This document shows, piece by piece, positions 1 through 8,130 of a stretch of 64,000 nt of DNA. Position 1 is the first letter of the stretch. Every line of letters begins with the position of its first letter. This DNA is from Devosia oryziradicis (GTDB lineage: Bacteria; Pseudomonadota; Alphaproteobacteria; Rhizobiales; Devosiaceae), in contig NZ_CP068047.1 of assembly GCF_016698645.1 (NCBI RefSeq), positions 62,001 through 126,000 on the forward strand, read 5' to 3'. Made by a program: the position numbers and the translations under genes. The notes beneath the pieces were generated by a model. It was given only the letters and a program-made list of their open reading frames with translations. It made no database searches and was not told the DNA's origin.

Positions 1-302
1 ACCGATGTCACCACCGGTTTTTCGGTGAAGATCTTCATGCCGCGCTCGAGGCCGGTGCGGATATGGTCGAGATGGAGGTGGTTGGGCGAACCCACCATCA
101 GCAGATCGAGCTTTTCGCTATCGAGCATCTGCTCGAGCGAAGCGAACTGGGTGCCGAGCGAAACGCCGTGCTCGGTGGCATAGGGCAGGCCGGCCGGGGC
201 CGGATCGACATAACCGGCAATGGAAAAGTCCGGCCGGGCGGCGGAGAAGACCCGCGCCAGATAGCCCAGACGATATCCGAGGCCGATAATGCCTACCCGC
301 AT
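1..302 (-). CDS. Gfo/Idh/MocA family oxidoreductase, N-terminal part (runs off the left edge)
   Basis: The minus strand encodes about 100 residues from an ATG at 302 and is cut by the window edge. The protein begins MRVGIIGLGYRLGYLARVF, a Rossmann nucleotide-binding GxGxx(G) start. It continues with a conserved stretch reading SPNHLHLDHI and ends near a TEKPV motif, the lysine-containing signature of the Gfo/Idh/MocA fold. Such enzymes are NAD(P)-dependent dehydrogenases of sugars, inositols or their derivatives; the substrate cannot be read from this fragment. A LacI-type half-site pair lies just upstream (358-386), so it may be sugar-regulated like the cluster at 6-12 kb. The family is clear; the C-terminal domain is not visible. 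Confidence 0.85.
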   Translation of the reverse strand, partial: MRVGIIGLGYRLGYLARVFSAARPDFSIAGYVDPAPAGLPYATEHGVSLGTQFASLEQMLDSEKLDLLMVGSPNHLHLDHIRTGLERGMKIFTEKPVVTS

Positions 303-357
303 ACTTGCCGTCCCTGTTCTTAGACCGCCAATCTCTGCCGGATTGGTGTGGTATTCT

Positions 358-386
358 GTAAACGATTTTCAAGATTAGGATCGTTT
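358..386. promoter_or_regulatory. Candidate LacI/GalR-type operator in the 303-669 gap
   Basis: AAACGAT at 360-366 and ATCGTTT at 380-386 form a perfect 7-bp inverted repeat with a 13-bp spacer. The left arm extends to GTAAACG (358-364), the same half-site as the strong palindrome at 5963-5974. It sits 56-84 bp upstream of the minus-strand oxidoreductase start. I infer control by the LacI-type protein encoded at 4765-5808 or a relative. Apart from this, the 367-bp stretch 303-669 shows no convincing gene. Confidence 0.4.
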
Positions 387-669
387 CGAAAGCCATGTCA
401 ACACGAATCCGTCACAGGTTCAATACCAATTTAAGCCACCCCCGAATTTTGCCCAAAGAGGCGGCATTTCGCCGATTTTCTGGGCGTTCCACGCATTGGC
501 GGGATGTGGACAAGCTCCGGCCAAGGCGGCAACCCTGCCAAATTGGTATTCATCTGGGCTCTAGTGGTCACTTTCACCCTTGTGGGGTCCATGAAAATTT
601 GGAACACAATTGCTGAACATGTATCGCGTGCGATCTTCGGTCGCCGCCCAAACCCCTCGCGAGAGCTTC

Positions 670-1149
670 ATGAGCAGCATCAACCCATTTCCCAACGACC
701 CCGATCGCAGTGCCATCTGGACCATGCTGGTGGAGCGCGACATCGCCGCCTTCGTCGCCGCCGACTGGAGCATGGTCGACGGCGATTTCATCAAGGAGGG
801 GTTCCTGGGCATCAACGGCAAGAAGTCCGGCAATCCCGATGACTGGCGTATCAGCTTCCCCACGCTCGAAGCCTATCGCGACGACTGGATCCGCCAGGCC
901 AAGGAGAGCCAGAAGCTCGACTATGCCGAGGACGTGCTTGATGGCATCCATCGCGCCACCAGCCTCACCGAGATCGAGATCAACGGCGATATCGCCATCG
1001 CGCACAAGAAGTTCGACGGCGAGATCAGGCTCAGCGACGGCGGCAAGGACGTGCTGAACTGGCAGACGCTGTACTTCTGCCGGAAGGTGGGAGGCGTGTG
1101 GAAGCTGACCGGTTTTGCCGGGTACCTGCCCTATCCGATGGGGCGGTAG
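670..1149 (+). CDS. NTF2-like (SnoaL-type) family protein
   Basis: The product is about 159 residues starting MSSINPFPNDPDRSAIW. An in-frame start 20 codons upstream exists, but the ATG at 670 follows a CGAGAG purine stretch and gives a more natural N-terminus. The layout, an early helix with WTMLVERDIAAFVAADW followed by alternating strands ending in WKLTGFAGYLPYP, resembles the small alpha+beta barrel of NTF2/SnoaL-like proteins. These may be enzymes or ligand-binding folds. No catalytic residue can be assigned, and the function is unknown. It stands between a sugar oxidoreductase and an MFS transporter, with a short repeat element immediately downstream. Confidence 0.6.
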   Translation: MSSINPFPNDPDRSAIWTMLVERDIAAFVAADWSMVDGDFIKEGFLGINGKKSGNPDDWRISFPTLEAYRDDWIRQAKESQKLDYAEDVLDGIHRATSLTEIEINGDIAIAHKKFDGEIRLSDGGKDVLNWQTLYFCRKVGGVWKLTGFAGYLPYPMGR

Positions 1150-1170
1150 CGACGCTTTACTTGCGCGATG

Positions 1171-1268
1171 TCATCCCGGCGCAGGCCGGGTTCCATATCC
1201 GCATACCTCCCTTGGCGCCTTCGGTCCGGGCGAAATGCGGACTTAGATTCCGGCCTTCGCCGGAATGA
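1171..1268. repeat. MITE-like inverted-repeat element
   Basis: Two 34-bp arms (1171-1204 and 1235-1268) are imperfect reverse complements. Each begins TCAT(C/T)CCGGCG and ends TCCGCAT at the inner side. They flank a 30-bp centre. The whole unit is 98 bp, non-coding and between genes. A related inverted repeat built on the same CCGGCG/AAGGC core occurs at 50398-50468. I infer a dispersed intergenic palindromic repeat family; copy number in the genome cannot be seen here. Confidence 0.65.
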
Positions 1269-1304
1269 CCCGGTGGTTTCAATAGATATAGTGCAGAGCC
1301 AACA

Positions 1305-2492
1305 ATGCTCCTCTCCCCGCAGCGCCTGACGATGCTGGTTTTCTTCCTCCAGCCCATCGCCTTCGGATCGTGGCTGCCGCGGATTCCGGATGTGCAGCAG
1401 GCCCTGGGGCTGGGGCCACAGGGGTTGGCGATCGCCCTGCTCGGCCTGCCGGTGGGCACGCTGCTGACGCTGCCGTTTGCGGGACCGCTGGTGGGCAAGA
1501 TCGGCCCGCGGATGGCGATCCTTTCCGGCTTCGCGCTCTATTCGCTGGCCGTGAGCCTGCCGGCCTTTGCCGGCAACCCGATCCTGCTGTTCGTGGCGCT
1601 CATGCTGGCCGGATCGACGATCTCCTTTGTGGAACTGGGCCTCAACGTCCAGGCCGATGCGGTGGAGAAAGCCACCGGTTCGGTGATCATGACCACCTCG
1701 CACGGCTTCTGGTCGGTCGGCATCATGGTGGGGAGCCTGATTGGTTCCGCCCTGGCCGGCCTGGGGTTGCCCGCACAATGGGCGATCATGCTGGTGGCCG
1801 CCGTCGTGCTGCCGGTCGCGTTGCTGGCATCGACCGCCCTGCCCGTCCTGGCGCCCGGGGCAACGGCACCTGGCGACACGCAGCGCTCGGCCTGGGCGCT
1901 GCCGAGCTGGGCGCTGCTGGGCATCTGCGCCTTCGTCTTCGGCATCACCATGACAGAGGGCGCCATGGCCGACTGGTCGGCGATTTTCCTGCGCGACGCA
2001 CTGGGCGCCGAGAGCGGCATTGTCGGCCTCGGCTACTCCGTCTTTGCCATGATGGTGGCGGCCGGGCGCTTTGGCGGCGACACGCTCAAGCGGCGGTTCG
2101 GCGCGGTGAGCACGGCGCGCATCTGCGGCGCGCTGGCGGTGGCCGGCGCAGCGATCCTGCTGGTTGCACCCAATACGCCAGTTGCCCTGTTGGGCTTCGC
2201 CATTATCGGGCTGGGCGTTTCGGTCGGCTTTCCCCTGGCGGTGACGGCAGCGGCCAGCCTGACGGACCGCCCTGCCTCGGCCAATGTGGCGGTGCTGAGC
2301 TTCGTGGCGCTGCTGGGCTTTCTCGTTGGGCCGCCGGTAATCGGTTTCGTCGCCGAGCATTTCAACATGCGCCTGGGCATAGCCTGCCTGGTGCCGGTGC
2401 TGCTGGTCAGCCTGTTGCTGACCGGACGGCTGGCCACCCGGCGACCCAGATCATCCACCAATCCTGAAGCCGAAATTCCCGGAGTGCTCTGA
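1305..2492 (+). CDS. MFS transporter (YbjJ-like)
   Basis: A 395-residue integral membrane protein with about 12 hydrophobic segments, beginning MLLSPQRLTMLVFFLQPIAFGSWLPRIPD. The short charged loop after the second segment (GPLVGKIGPRMA) is the MFS motif A region, and the PVGTLLT and SHGFWSVG stretches recall the E. coli YbjJ group. Such proteins are proton-coupled transporters of small organic solutes at the inner membrane; the substrate is not predictable. The stop codon overlaps the start of the M81 peptidase by one base (TGATG at 2490-2494), so the two are likely co-transcribed and translationally coupled. It may import or export the compound handled by the M81 protein. Confidence 0.8.
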   Translation: MLLSPQRLTMLVFFLQPIAFGSWLPRIPDVQQALGLGPQGLAIALLGLPVGTLLTLPFAGPLVGKIGPRMAILSGFALYSLAVSLPAFAGNPILLFVALMLAGSTISFVELGLNVQADAVEKATGSVIMTTSHGFWSVGIMVGSLIGSALAGLGLPAQWAIMLVAAVVLPVALLASTALPVLAPGATAPGDTQRSAWALPSWALLGICAFVFGITMTEGAMADWSAIFLRDALGAESGIVGLGYSVFAMMVAAGRFGGDTLKRRFGAVSTARICGALAVAGAAILLVAPNTPVALLGFAIIGLGVSVGFPLAVTAAASLTDRPASANVAVLSFVALLGFLVGPPVIGFVAEHFNMRLGIACLVPVLLVSLLLTGRLATRRPRSSTNPEAEIPGVL

Positions 2493-3922
2493 TGCGGATC
2501 GCCGTTGCCGGACTACATACCGAGTGCAGCACCTATAACCCCGTCCTCGCACGCGAGGCCGATTTCCGCGTGCTGCGTGGTCCCGCCATGCTCAAGGACG
2601 CCTATTTCGATTTCCTGACGCATTTCCCGGCCGAGTTCATCACCGTGCTCCATGCGCGGGCCATTGCGGGCGGGCCGGTGGAGCGCGGCATCTACGATCG
2701 CTGGAAGGCGGAAATTCTCGATGGGATCAAGGCGGCGCTGCCGCTCGATGGCGTCTACCTCGCCATGCATGGCGCCATGTTTGTCGAGGGCCTGCTGGAT
2801 GCGGAGGGCGACTTCATCAGCGCGGTGCGCGCGGTGGTCGGGGCCGATGTGCTGATCGCCGCCAGCTATGACCTCCATGGCAATGTGAGCCAGCAAATCG
2901 TCGACGCGCTCGATATCTTTTCGACCTACCGCACGGCGCCGCATATCGACGTGCCCGATACGATGCGGCGCGCCGTGACCATGCTGGTGCGGGCGCTGCG
3001 GAGCGGGCAGCGGCCGGTCGTGGCATGGGCCCCGGTGCCGGTGCTGCTGCCGGGCGAGCGAACCTCGACGCAGGATGAGCCGGCGCGGTCGTTCTACACG
3101 CAGTTGCAGGCCGTCGAAGACCCGACGGGAATCTGGGATGCCTCGTTCCAGGTCGGCTACGTCTGGGCCGACGAACCGCGGGCTACCGCCTGCGCTGTCG
3201 TCACCGGCACCGATCGGGCGGCGATGACGGAAGCGGCGCGGTACCTGGCGCAGGACTACTGGGACATTCGCGAGCAGTTCGTGTTCGGAACCAAGGTGGG
3301 GAGCATTGCCGAATGCGTCGACTGGGCAATGGCCGCCGAGACCGGCCCGGCCGCGCTGGCGGAGTCGGGCGACAATCCCACCGGCGGCGGCGTGGGCGAC
3401 CGCGCGGAAGTGCTGGCCGAGCTGATCGCGCGTGGCGCGCAGGGCGTGGTGTTTGCCGGCATTGCCGACAAGCCGGCTACGGATGCGGCCTATGCGGCGG
3501 GTGTTGGTGGCATGGTGGACCTCAGCATCGGGGCGACGCTCGACACGTCGAGCAAGCCGGTAGAGGCGCAGGCGGAGGTGCTGTTCCTGCTCGAAACGGA
3601 GGAAGCGCGGTTGCGCGAAGCCGTCGTGCGGATCGGCGGCATCGACCTGGTGCTGACGGCGCGGCGGCGGCCCTTTCACAATATCCCGGACTTCACCCGG
3701 CTCGGGCTCGATCCGCGCAGCGCCAAAATCGTCGTGGTGAAATCGGGGTATCTCTCCCCCGATCTCGGACCCATTGCCAATCCGAGCCTGATGGCGCTGT
3801 CGCCAGGGGTGGTGGATCAGTTCGTCGAGCGGCTTCAGCGACGCCACAAAAGTGCTCCGCAATATCCGTTCGACAAGGACTTTGCCTTTGTGCCGCAGGT
3901 CAAATGGTCGGCGCGGGCGTAA
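2492..3922 (+). CDS. M81 family metallopeptidase (MlrC-like)
   Basis: A 476-residue protein starting MRIAVAGLHTECSTYNP, which matches the MlrC/DUF1485 N-terminus. Putative zinc ligands lie in the HTE near residue 9, a DLHGN motif around residue 130 and other histidines. The C-terminal MlrC domain follows and includes NPTGGGVGDRAEVL and FHNIPDFTRLGLDPRSAKIVVVKSG-type sequence. MlrC is known for hydrolysing linearised microcystin peptides in sphingomonads, but most members occur in sugar or amino-acid catabolic loci and have unknown substrates. Coupled to the upstream MFS gene by a 1-bp overlap and followed after 53 bp by an SDR. The family assignment is firm; the substrate is unknown. Confidence 0.88.
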   Translation: MRIAVAGLHTECSTYNPVLAREADFRVLRGPAMLKDAYFDFLTHFPAEFITVLHARAIAGGPVERGIYDRWKAEILDGIKAALPLDGVYLAMHGAMFVEGLLDAEGDFISAVRAVVGADVLIAASYDLHGNVSQQIVDALDIFSTYRTAPHIDVPDTMRRAVTMLVRALRSGQRPVVAWAPVPVLLPGERTSTQDEPARSFYTQLQAVEDPTGIWDASFQVGYVWADEPRATACAVVTGTDRAAMTEAARYLAQDYWDIREQFVFGTKVGSIAECVDWAMAAETGPAALAESGDNPTGGGVGDRAEVLAELIARGAQGVVFAGIADKPATDAAYAAGVGGMVDLSIGATLDTSSKPVEAQAEVLFLLETEEARLREAVVRIGGIDLVLTARRRPFHNIPDFTRLGLDPRSAKIVVVKSGYLSPDLGPIANPSLMALSPGVVDQFVERLQRRHKSAPQYPFDKDFAFVPQVKWSARA

Positions 3923-3975
3923 CCTAAACGCGCTTGGATGCGTTGCGCAGGACATGCCAACGATCGGAGCAGCAG

Positions 3976-4755
3976 ATGGAATTTTCAGGCAAGGTGGCGC
4001 TGGTAACCGGCGCCGGGTCCGGCATTGGCGAGGCCGCGGCGCTGCGCCTGGCAGCGGGTGGCGCCAGCGTCGTGGTGATCAGCCGCACCCAAGACGAAAT
4101 CGACGCCGTAAGGGACACGATCATCGCCAAGGGGGGCAAGGCCCTGTCGATCGTAGCCGATGTCTCCGAGCCCGATGACGTCGCCAACGTGGTGCGGCAG
4201 ACGCTCGATGCCTATGGCCGGATCGATATCGTGGTGGCCAATGCCGGCATCAACGGCATGTGGGCGCCGATCGACGACCTCACGGTGGACGAATGGGACA
4301 AGACCATGAAGGTCAACCTGCGCGGGACCTACCTCACGCTGCATCACACCGTACCTGCGCTCAAGAAGCAGGGCGGCTCGATCATCATCGTCAGCTCGAT
4401 CAACGGCAACCGCACGTTCACCTCCCCCGGAGCGACGGCCTATTCGGCGACCAAGGCGGCTCAGGTGGCAATGGCCCAGCAACTGGCGCTCGAGCTGGGC
4501 GATGACGGCATCCGCGTCAACGCGGTATGTCCCGGCGCCATCGATACCGAGATCGACGACAATTCGCAGCGGCGCAACTCCGAAGAGGCCGAAGTGCCCG
4601 TCCAATTCCCCGAAGGCGACATTCCGCTCACCGGCGGCAAGCCGGGCGACAGCCGGGATGTCGCCGACGTCATCGCTTTCCTCGCTTCAGACGCGGCGCG
4701 ACACGTGACCGGCGTGCCCATCTATGTCGATGGTGGCCAGTCGCTGCTGCGCTAG
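3976..4755 (+). CDS. SDR family NAD(P)-dependent oxidoreductase
   Basis: A 259-residue classical short-chain dehydrogenase. The start at 3976 gives MEFSGKVALVTGAGSGIGEA, with the nucleotide-binding TGxxxGxG within the first 20 residues and a GGAGCAGCAG purine-rich site before the ATG. An NAGI motif follows. Catalytic Ser is near residue 140, with Tyr156 and Lys160 in YSATK, and the C-terminus has the usual (P)IYVDGGQSLLR. It probably oxidises a sugar alcohol or polyol derivative in the cytoplasm. It ends 9 bp before the convergent LacI-type gene, which suggests the end of a transcription unit that starts at the MFS gene. Substrate unknown. Confidence 0.87.
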   Translation: MEFSGKVALVTGAGSGIGEAAALRLAAGGASVVVISRTQDEIDAVRDTIIAKGGKALSIVADVSEPDDVANVVRQTLDAYGRIDIVVANAGINGMWAPIDDLTVDEWDKTMKVNLRGTYLTLHHTVPALKKQGGSIIIVSSINGNRTFTSPGATAYSATKAAQVAMAQQLALELGDDGIRVNAVCPGAIDTEIDDNSQRRNSEEAEVPVQFPEGDIPLTGGKPGDSRDVADVIAFLASDAARHVTGVPIYVDGGQSLLR

Positions 4756-4764
4756 CATCGCTTC

Positions 4765-5808
4765 TCAGCCTTCGGGCGGCGCCGGGCAGTCGCTGTCGCC
4801 TTCGATCAGCTGCAGTGGCAGCACCTTGCGCACGACGCCCAGGGGATAGTCGCCGGAAAAATCGGGCATGGTGGCGAGCAGCGATTCCGCCAGGGCGATG
4901 CCGAGGTCGCGCAGCGAGAGGTGGAAGCAGGTGAGCTTGGGCGTCAGATAATGCGCCTGCGGGCTGTCGCGGCCCATGACGGCAAAGTCCTTGCCTGGCT
5001 GGAGGCCGGAATCGTAAAGGCCGCGATAGAGGCCGACCGTCATCATTTCGTTGGTGAGAATGAAGCCCGTCGGGCGCTGGTCGGGCGGCATGGCGGCGAT
5101 GCGTTCGCCGATCTGGTGGCCGCCGCGATCATTGGGGTGGGCGCGGAAGATGAAATCGGGATTGAAAGCAATGCCGTGCCGCTCCAGCGCCGCGCGGTAG
5201 TGCTCTATGAAGATGTAGCCCAGATTGGTGTCGTCCATGGGCGCGAAGATGCCGATGCGCCGATGGCCCTTGGCGACCAGGCGGTCGACGCCGGTTTCGG
5301 CCATGCCCTCGAAATCGAGGTCGAACCAGGGGTGGCCGGCATCGGTGAGGCTGCGCCCCAGGGCGATGAAGGGCACGCCGCGCTGCGACAGGAAGTCGAT
5401 GCGGTGATCGTGCCGCTTGGTGGCCGAGATGATCAGGCCATCGACGAAGCCGCGGTCGACGACGCGCTGCAGATAGGCGTCCGGATCGTCTTCGGAGGCG
5501 CAGAGCAGGACCACCAAGTCGAGCTGGTGGCGGGCGCAGACGGTCTGCACGCCGTCGAAGACGCTCATGAAGAAGACGTCGCCTTCGCCGGTGATCTGGC
5601 TGCCCGACTGCATCATGAAGCCGATCACCCCGGTCGACCCCTTGCGCAGGGCGCGGCCGGCCTGGTTGGGCACGTAGCCCATGGCAGCGGCGGCTTCGAG
5701 CACGCGCTTGCGGGTCTGCTCGTTGACATCGGGCTTGCCGTTGAGGGCACGCGAGACCGTGCCGATGGAAATGTCCAGTTCCTGGGCTAGTCGCCGTATG
5801 CCCTTCAT
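4765..5808 (-). CDS. LacI family transcriptional regulator
   Basis: A 347-residue regulator. The N-terminal helix-turn-helix reads IRRLAQELDISIGTVSRALNG, followed by the hinge KRVLEAAAAMGYVPNQAGRAL, which is textbook LacI/GalR. The rest is a periplasmic-binding-protein-like sugar-sensing domain (residues about 60-340) that would dimerise and bind an effector. The start at 5808 is chosen because it places the HTH directly at the N-terminus and follows CGGGA. It is divergent from the oxidoreductase-isomerase-ABC operon at 6041, and two palindromes of LacI type lie between them. It most likely represses that operon, and perhaps itself, until a sugar ligand is present. Confidence 0.92.
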   Translation of the reverse strand: MKGIRRLAQELDISIGTVSRALNGKPDVNEQTRKRVLEAAAAMGYVPNQAGRALRKGSTGVIGFMMQSGSQITGEGDVFFMSVFDGVQTVCARHQLDLVVLLCASEDDPDAYLQRVVDRGFVDGLIISATKRHDHRIDFLSQRGVPFIALGRSLTDAGHPWFDLDFEGMAETGVDRLVAKGHRRIGIFAPMDDTNLGYIFIEHYRAALERHGIAFNPDFIFRAHPNDRGGHQIGERIAAMPPDQRPTGFILTNEMMTVGLYRGLYDSGLQPGKDFAVMGRDSPQAHYLTPKLTCFHLSLRDLGIALAESLLATMPDFSGDYPLGVVRKVLPLQLIEGDSDCPAPPEG

Positions 5809-5932
5809 GATCCCGACAGTCCGCCCTTGGCCGCGCGCCCCCAGCCGGCGCGGTACGGGGCTCTCAATGAACCCGGATGGCCATCGTTGCAAGCAGGCTT
5901 GTCCACAGTCGTCCTCCCCCTCGGAATCGCTA

Positions 5933-5997
5933 TTGACACTTCGAGATTATCATACTTTATTCGTAAACGTTTACGGGCGATGAGAAAACGGTTTCTC
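5933..5997 (+). promoter_or_regulatory. Promoter with two LacI-type operators upstream of the sugar operon
   Basis: TTGACA at 5933-5938 and TTTATT at 5956-5961, 17 bp apart, fit a sigma-70 promoter reading towards the 6041 gene. GTAAACGTTTAC at 5963-5974 is a perfect 12-bp palindrome of LacI/GalR consensus, lying where transcription would start. A second site, GAGAAAACGGTTTCTC at 5982-5997, has perfect 6-bp arms and a similar centre. This placement is expected for direct repression by the divergently encoded LacI-type regulator. No transcription start was measured. Confidence 0.7.
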
Positions 5998-6040
5998 ACA
6001 AAGATGAGAAGCGTTTATCTGGCTCAGGGAGGAAATTTCC

Positions 6041-7075
6041 TTGGTATTCAGGGCCGTTCTTGCGGGTTGCGGAGCCATGTCCAAAGGGTGGTTGTCGGCG
6101 GTGGCCGAACATCCTTTGCTCCAGGGCCGGGTGGAGATTGTCGGCCTGGTCGATCTGCACCAGCCGACCGCCGAGGCGCGTGCGGCGGAATTCGGCCTGA
6201 CCAACGCAACCATCGGGTCGGACCTCGACGCGGTGCTCGCGGCCACCAAGCCCGACCTGCTGTTCGACGTGGTGATCCCGGCAGCGCGCCAGGGCGTGGT
6301 CGAGACCGGCCTGCGCCACGGCTGCCATGTGCTGAGCGAAAAGCCGATGGCGGCGACGCTCGAGGCCGGCAAAGCGCTGGTCGCCCAGGCCCAGGCGGCA
6401 GGGCGCGTGCATGCCATCGTGCAGAACCGGCGTTTCATTTCCGGGGTGCGGCGCATCCGCCGGATGATCGAAAGCGGCGCGCTGGGCGATGTCACCGCGC
6501 TCCATTGCGACTTCTTCATCGGTGCCCATTTCGGCGGCTTCCGCGACGAAATGGAAAACGTGCTGCTGCTGGACATGGCGATTCATACGCTCGATGCCGC
6601 CCGCTTCATGGCCGGGGTATCGCCCAAGGCGGTTTATTGCCTCGAAACCAATCCGCGCGGCTCGTGGTACGCGCATGGCGCGGCGGCCAATGCCATCTTC
6701 GAATTCGACCAGGGCGTGGTGTTCAACTATCGCGGGTCGTGGTGTGCGGAAGGTGCCAATACGAGCTGGGAAAGCGCCTGGCGCATCATCGGCACCAAGG
6801 GCACGCTGATCTGGGACGGAGAAGCGGCGTTCAATGCCAAGGTCGTGGCCAGCGATAGCGGTTTCTTCCGCGAGCTGGCCGAGATCGAGGTGCCCGATCC
6901 GGAAGACATCGACCAGACGCATGGCCATGCCAGCGTGCTGGCGGAATTCCTCGATGCCATCGAGGAGGGCCGGCCGCCCGAGACGGCCAGCAACGACAAT
7001 ATCAAGAGCCTGGCCATGGTGTTCGCGGCGATCGAGAGCGCCAAGACCCGCCAGCGCGTGACCATTGCAGTCTGA
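6041..7075 (+). CDS. Gfo/Idh/MocA family oxidoreductase
   Basis: A 344-residue NAD(P)-dependent dehydrogenase, first gene of the LacI-controlled operon. The start is a TTG at 6041 preceded at good spacing by AGGGAGGA (6026-6033). The protein opens with a Rossmann motif AGCGAMSKGWL, has the family SEKPMAATLEAG lysine motif around residue 105, and a C-terminal domain with DMAIHTLDAARFMAG containing the usual conserved Asp and His. The family oxidises or epimerises sugars and cyclitols through NAD(P). The sugar isomerase/epimerase follows after 11 bp and an ABC importer comes next, so it probably acts on the imported sugar. The exact substrate is unknown. Confidence 0.9.
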   Translation: MVFRAVLAGCGAMSKGWLSAVAEHPLLQGRVEIVGLVDLHQPTAEARAAEFGLTNATIGSDLDAVLAATKPDLLFDVVIPAARQGVVETGLRHGCHVLSEKPMAATLEAGKALVAQAQAAGRVHAIVQNRRFISGVRRIRRMIESGALGDVTALHCDFFIGAHFGGFRDEMENVLLLDMAIHTLDAARFMAGVSPKAVYCLETNPRGSWYAHGAAANAIFEFDQGVVFNYRGSWCAEGANTSWESAWRIIGTKGTLIWDGEAAFNAKVVASDSGFFRELAEIEVPDPEDIDQTHGHASVLAEFLDAIEEGRPPETASNDNIKSLAMVFAAIESAKTRQRVTIAV

Positions 7076-7086
7076 GGATTTCATTC

Positions 7087-8025
7087 GTGACTAACCCGGC
7101 CAAGACCATCCGTATCGGCACCATGATCCAGGCGTCAGCCGGCAAGGCGCCCGAGAATATCGCCGCCATTGCCGATCTGGGCTTTGAAAGCTTCGAGCCC
7201 TTCTTCTGGCAGACAACCAATGGCCAGGACCTGGCCGAGCTGGGCAAGCGTTCGCTCGAGGCCATCGGCAATCGGGATATCACGATCAACACCATCGGCA
7301 TGTTCGGCAATCCGCTGGAAGACCAGGAGATGGACCGCCAGACCCTGCAGGGCTGGAAGGACTGCATCGACAATGCCCACCACTTCGGCGCCACCACGGT
7401 CGCCGGCTTTACCGGCCGCGTGCGCAACAAGCCGCTGACCGACAGCCTGCCCCGCTACAAGGAGGTGTGGTCGGACCTGGCCAAGCGCGCCGCCGACAAG
7501 GGCGTCAAGATCGCCTTCGAAAACTGCGCCATGGACGGCAATTGGGCCACCGGCGACTGGAACATCGCGCATAACCCGGACGCCTGGGAGCTGATGTTCA
7601 ACGAGACGCCGGACGACAATATCGGGCTCGAATGGGAGCCCTGCCACCAGATGGTCTACCTGATCGACCCCCTGCCCCAGATCCGCAAGTGGGCGCACAA
7701 GTTCTTCCATGTCCACGGCAAGGACGCCACCATCCGCTGGGACGTGATCAAGGAACACGGCATCTTCGGCAAGGAGAAGTTCGTGTTCATGCGGACGCCG
7801 GGGTTCGGGGACAGCAACTGGACCGACGTGATCTCCGAATTGCGGTTGGCCGGTTACCAGGGCTCGATCGATATCGAGGGCTGGCATGACCCGGTCTATC
7901 GCGACGACCTCGAAATGACCGGCCAGGTGCGCGCCCTCAACTACCTGAAGGCCGCGCGCGGCGGCGATTTCGTCGACCTCAATTCACTCTATTCCGGCGG
8001 CGACCCGTCGCTGGCGCGCAACTGA
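7087..8025 (+). CDS. Sugar phosphate isomerase/epimerase (AP endonuclease 2-like TIM barrel)
   Basis: A 312-residue protein with a GTG start (7087) behind a GAGGATT site. The sequence has the pattern of the xylose-isomerase-like TIM barrel, with metal-ligand candidates in FENCAMDGNW, in GLEWEPCHQ, in FFHVHGKDA and in SIDIEGWHDP. These supply the Glu, Asp and His residues used by this family to hold a divalent metal. The role is likely interconversion of a sugar or inositol derivative produced or used by the preceding dehydrogenase. Eleven bp separate it from that gene, so they are co-transcribed. Family firm, substrate unknown. Confidence 0.87.
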   Translation: MTNPAKTIRIGTMIQASAGKAPENIAAIADLGFESFEPFFWQTTNGQDLAELGKRSLEAIGNRDITINTIGMFGNPLEDQEMDRQTLQGWKDCIDNAHHFGATTVAGFTGRVRNKPLTDSLPRYKEVWSDLAKRAADKGVKIAFENCAMDGNWATGDWNIAHNPDAWELMFNETPDDNIGLEWEPCHQMVYLIDPLPQIRKWAHKFFHVHGKDATIRWDVIKEHGIFGKEKFVFMRTPGFGDSNWTDVISELRLAGYQGSIDIEGWHDPVYRDDLEMTGQVRALNYLKAARGGDFVDLNSLYSGGDPSLARN

Positions 8026-8031
8026 AAAAGG

Positions 8032-8051
8032 GCCGCGGGTTGCCCCGCGGC
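8032..8051 (+). other. GC-rich hairpin between the isomerase and the solute-binding protein
   Basis: GCCGCGGG (8032-8039) pairs perfectly with CCCGCGGC (8044-8051) around a TTGC loop, 6 bases after the isomerase stop. There is no T tract behind it, so it is a weak terminator at best. It may adjust the transcript level or protect mRNA ends between the enzyme genes and the ABC genes. Confidence 0.55.
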
Positions 8052-8130
8052 TGCAACTTAATTCCACGGCCTGCCGGGAGAGCTGGCCGATGGTTTTGCG
8101 GATGGTCCGCACTGTTGGGAGGAAACCTAA

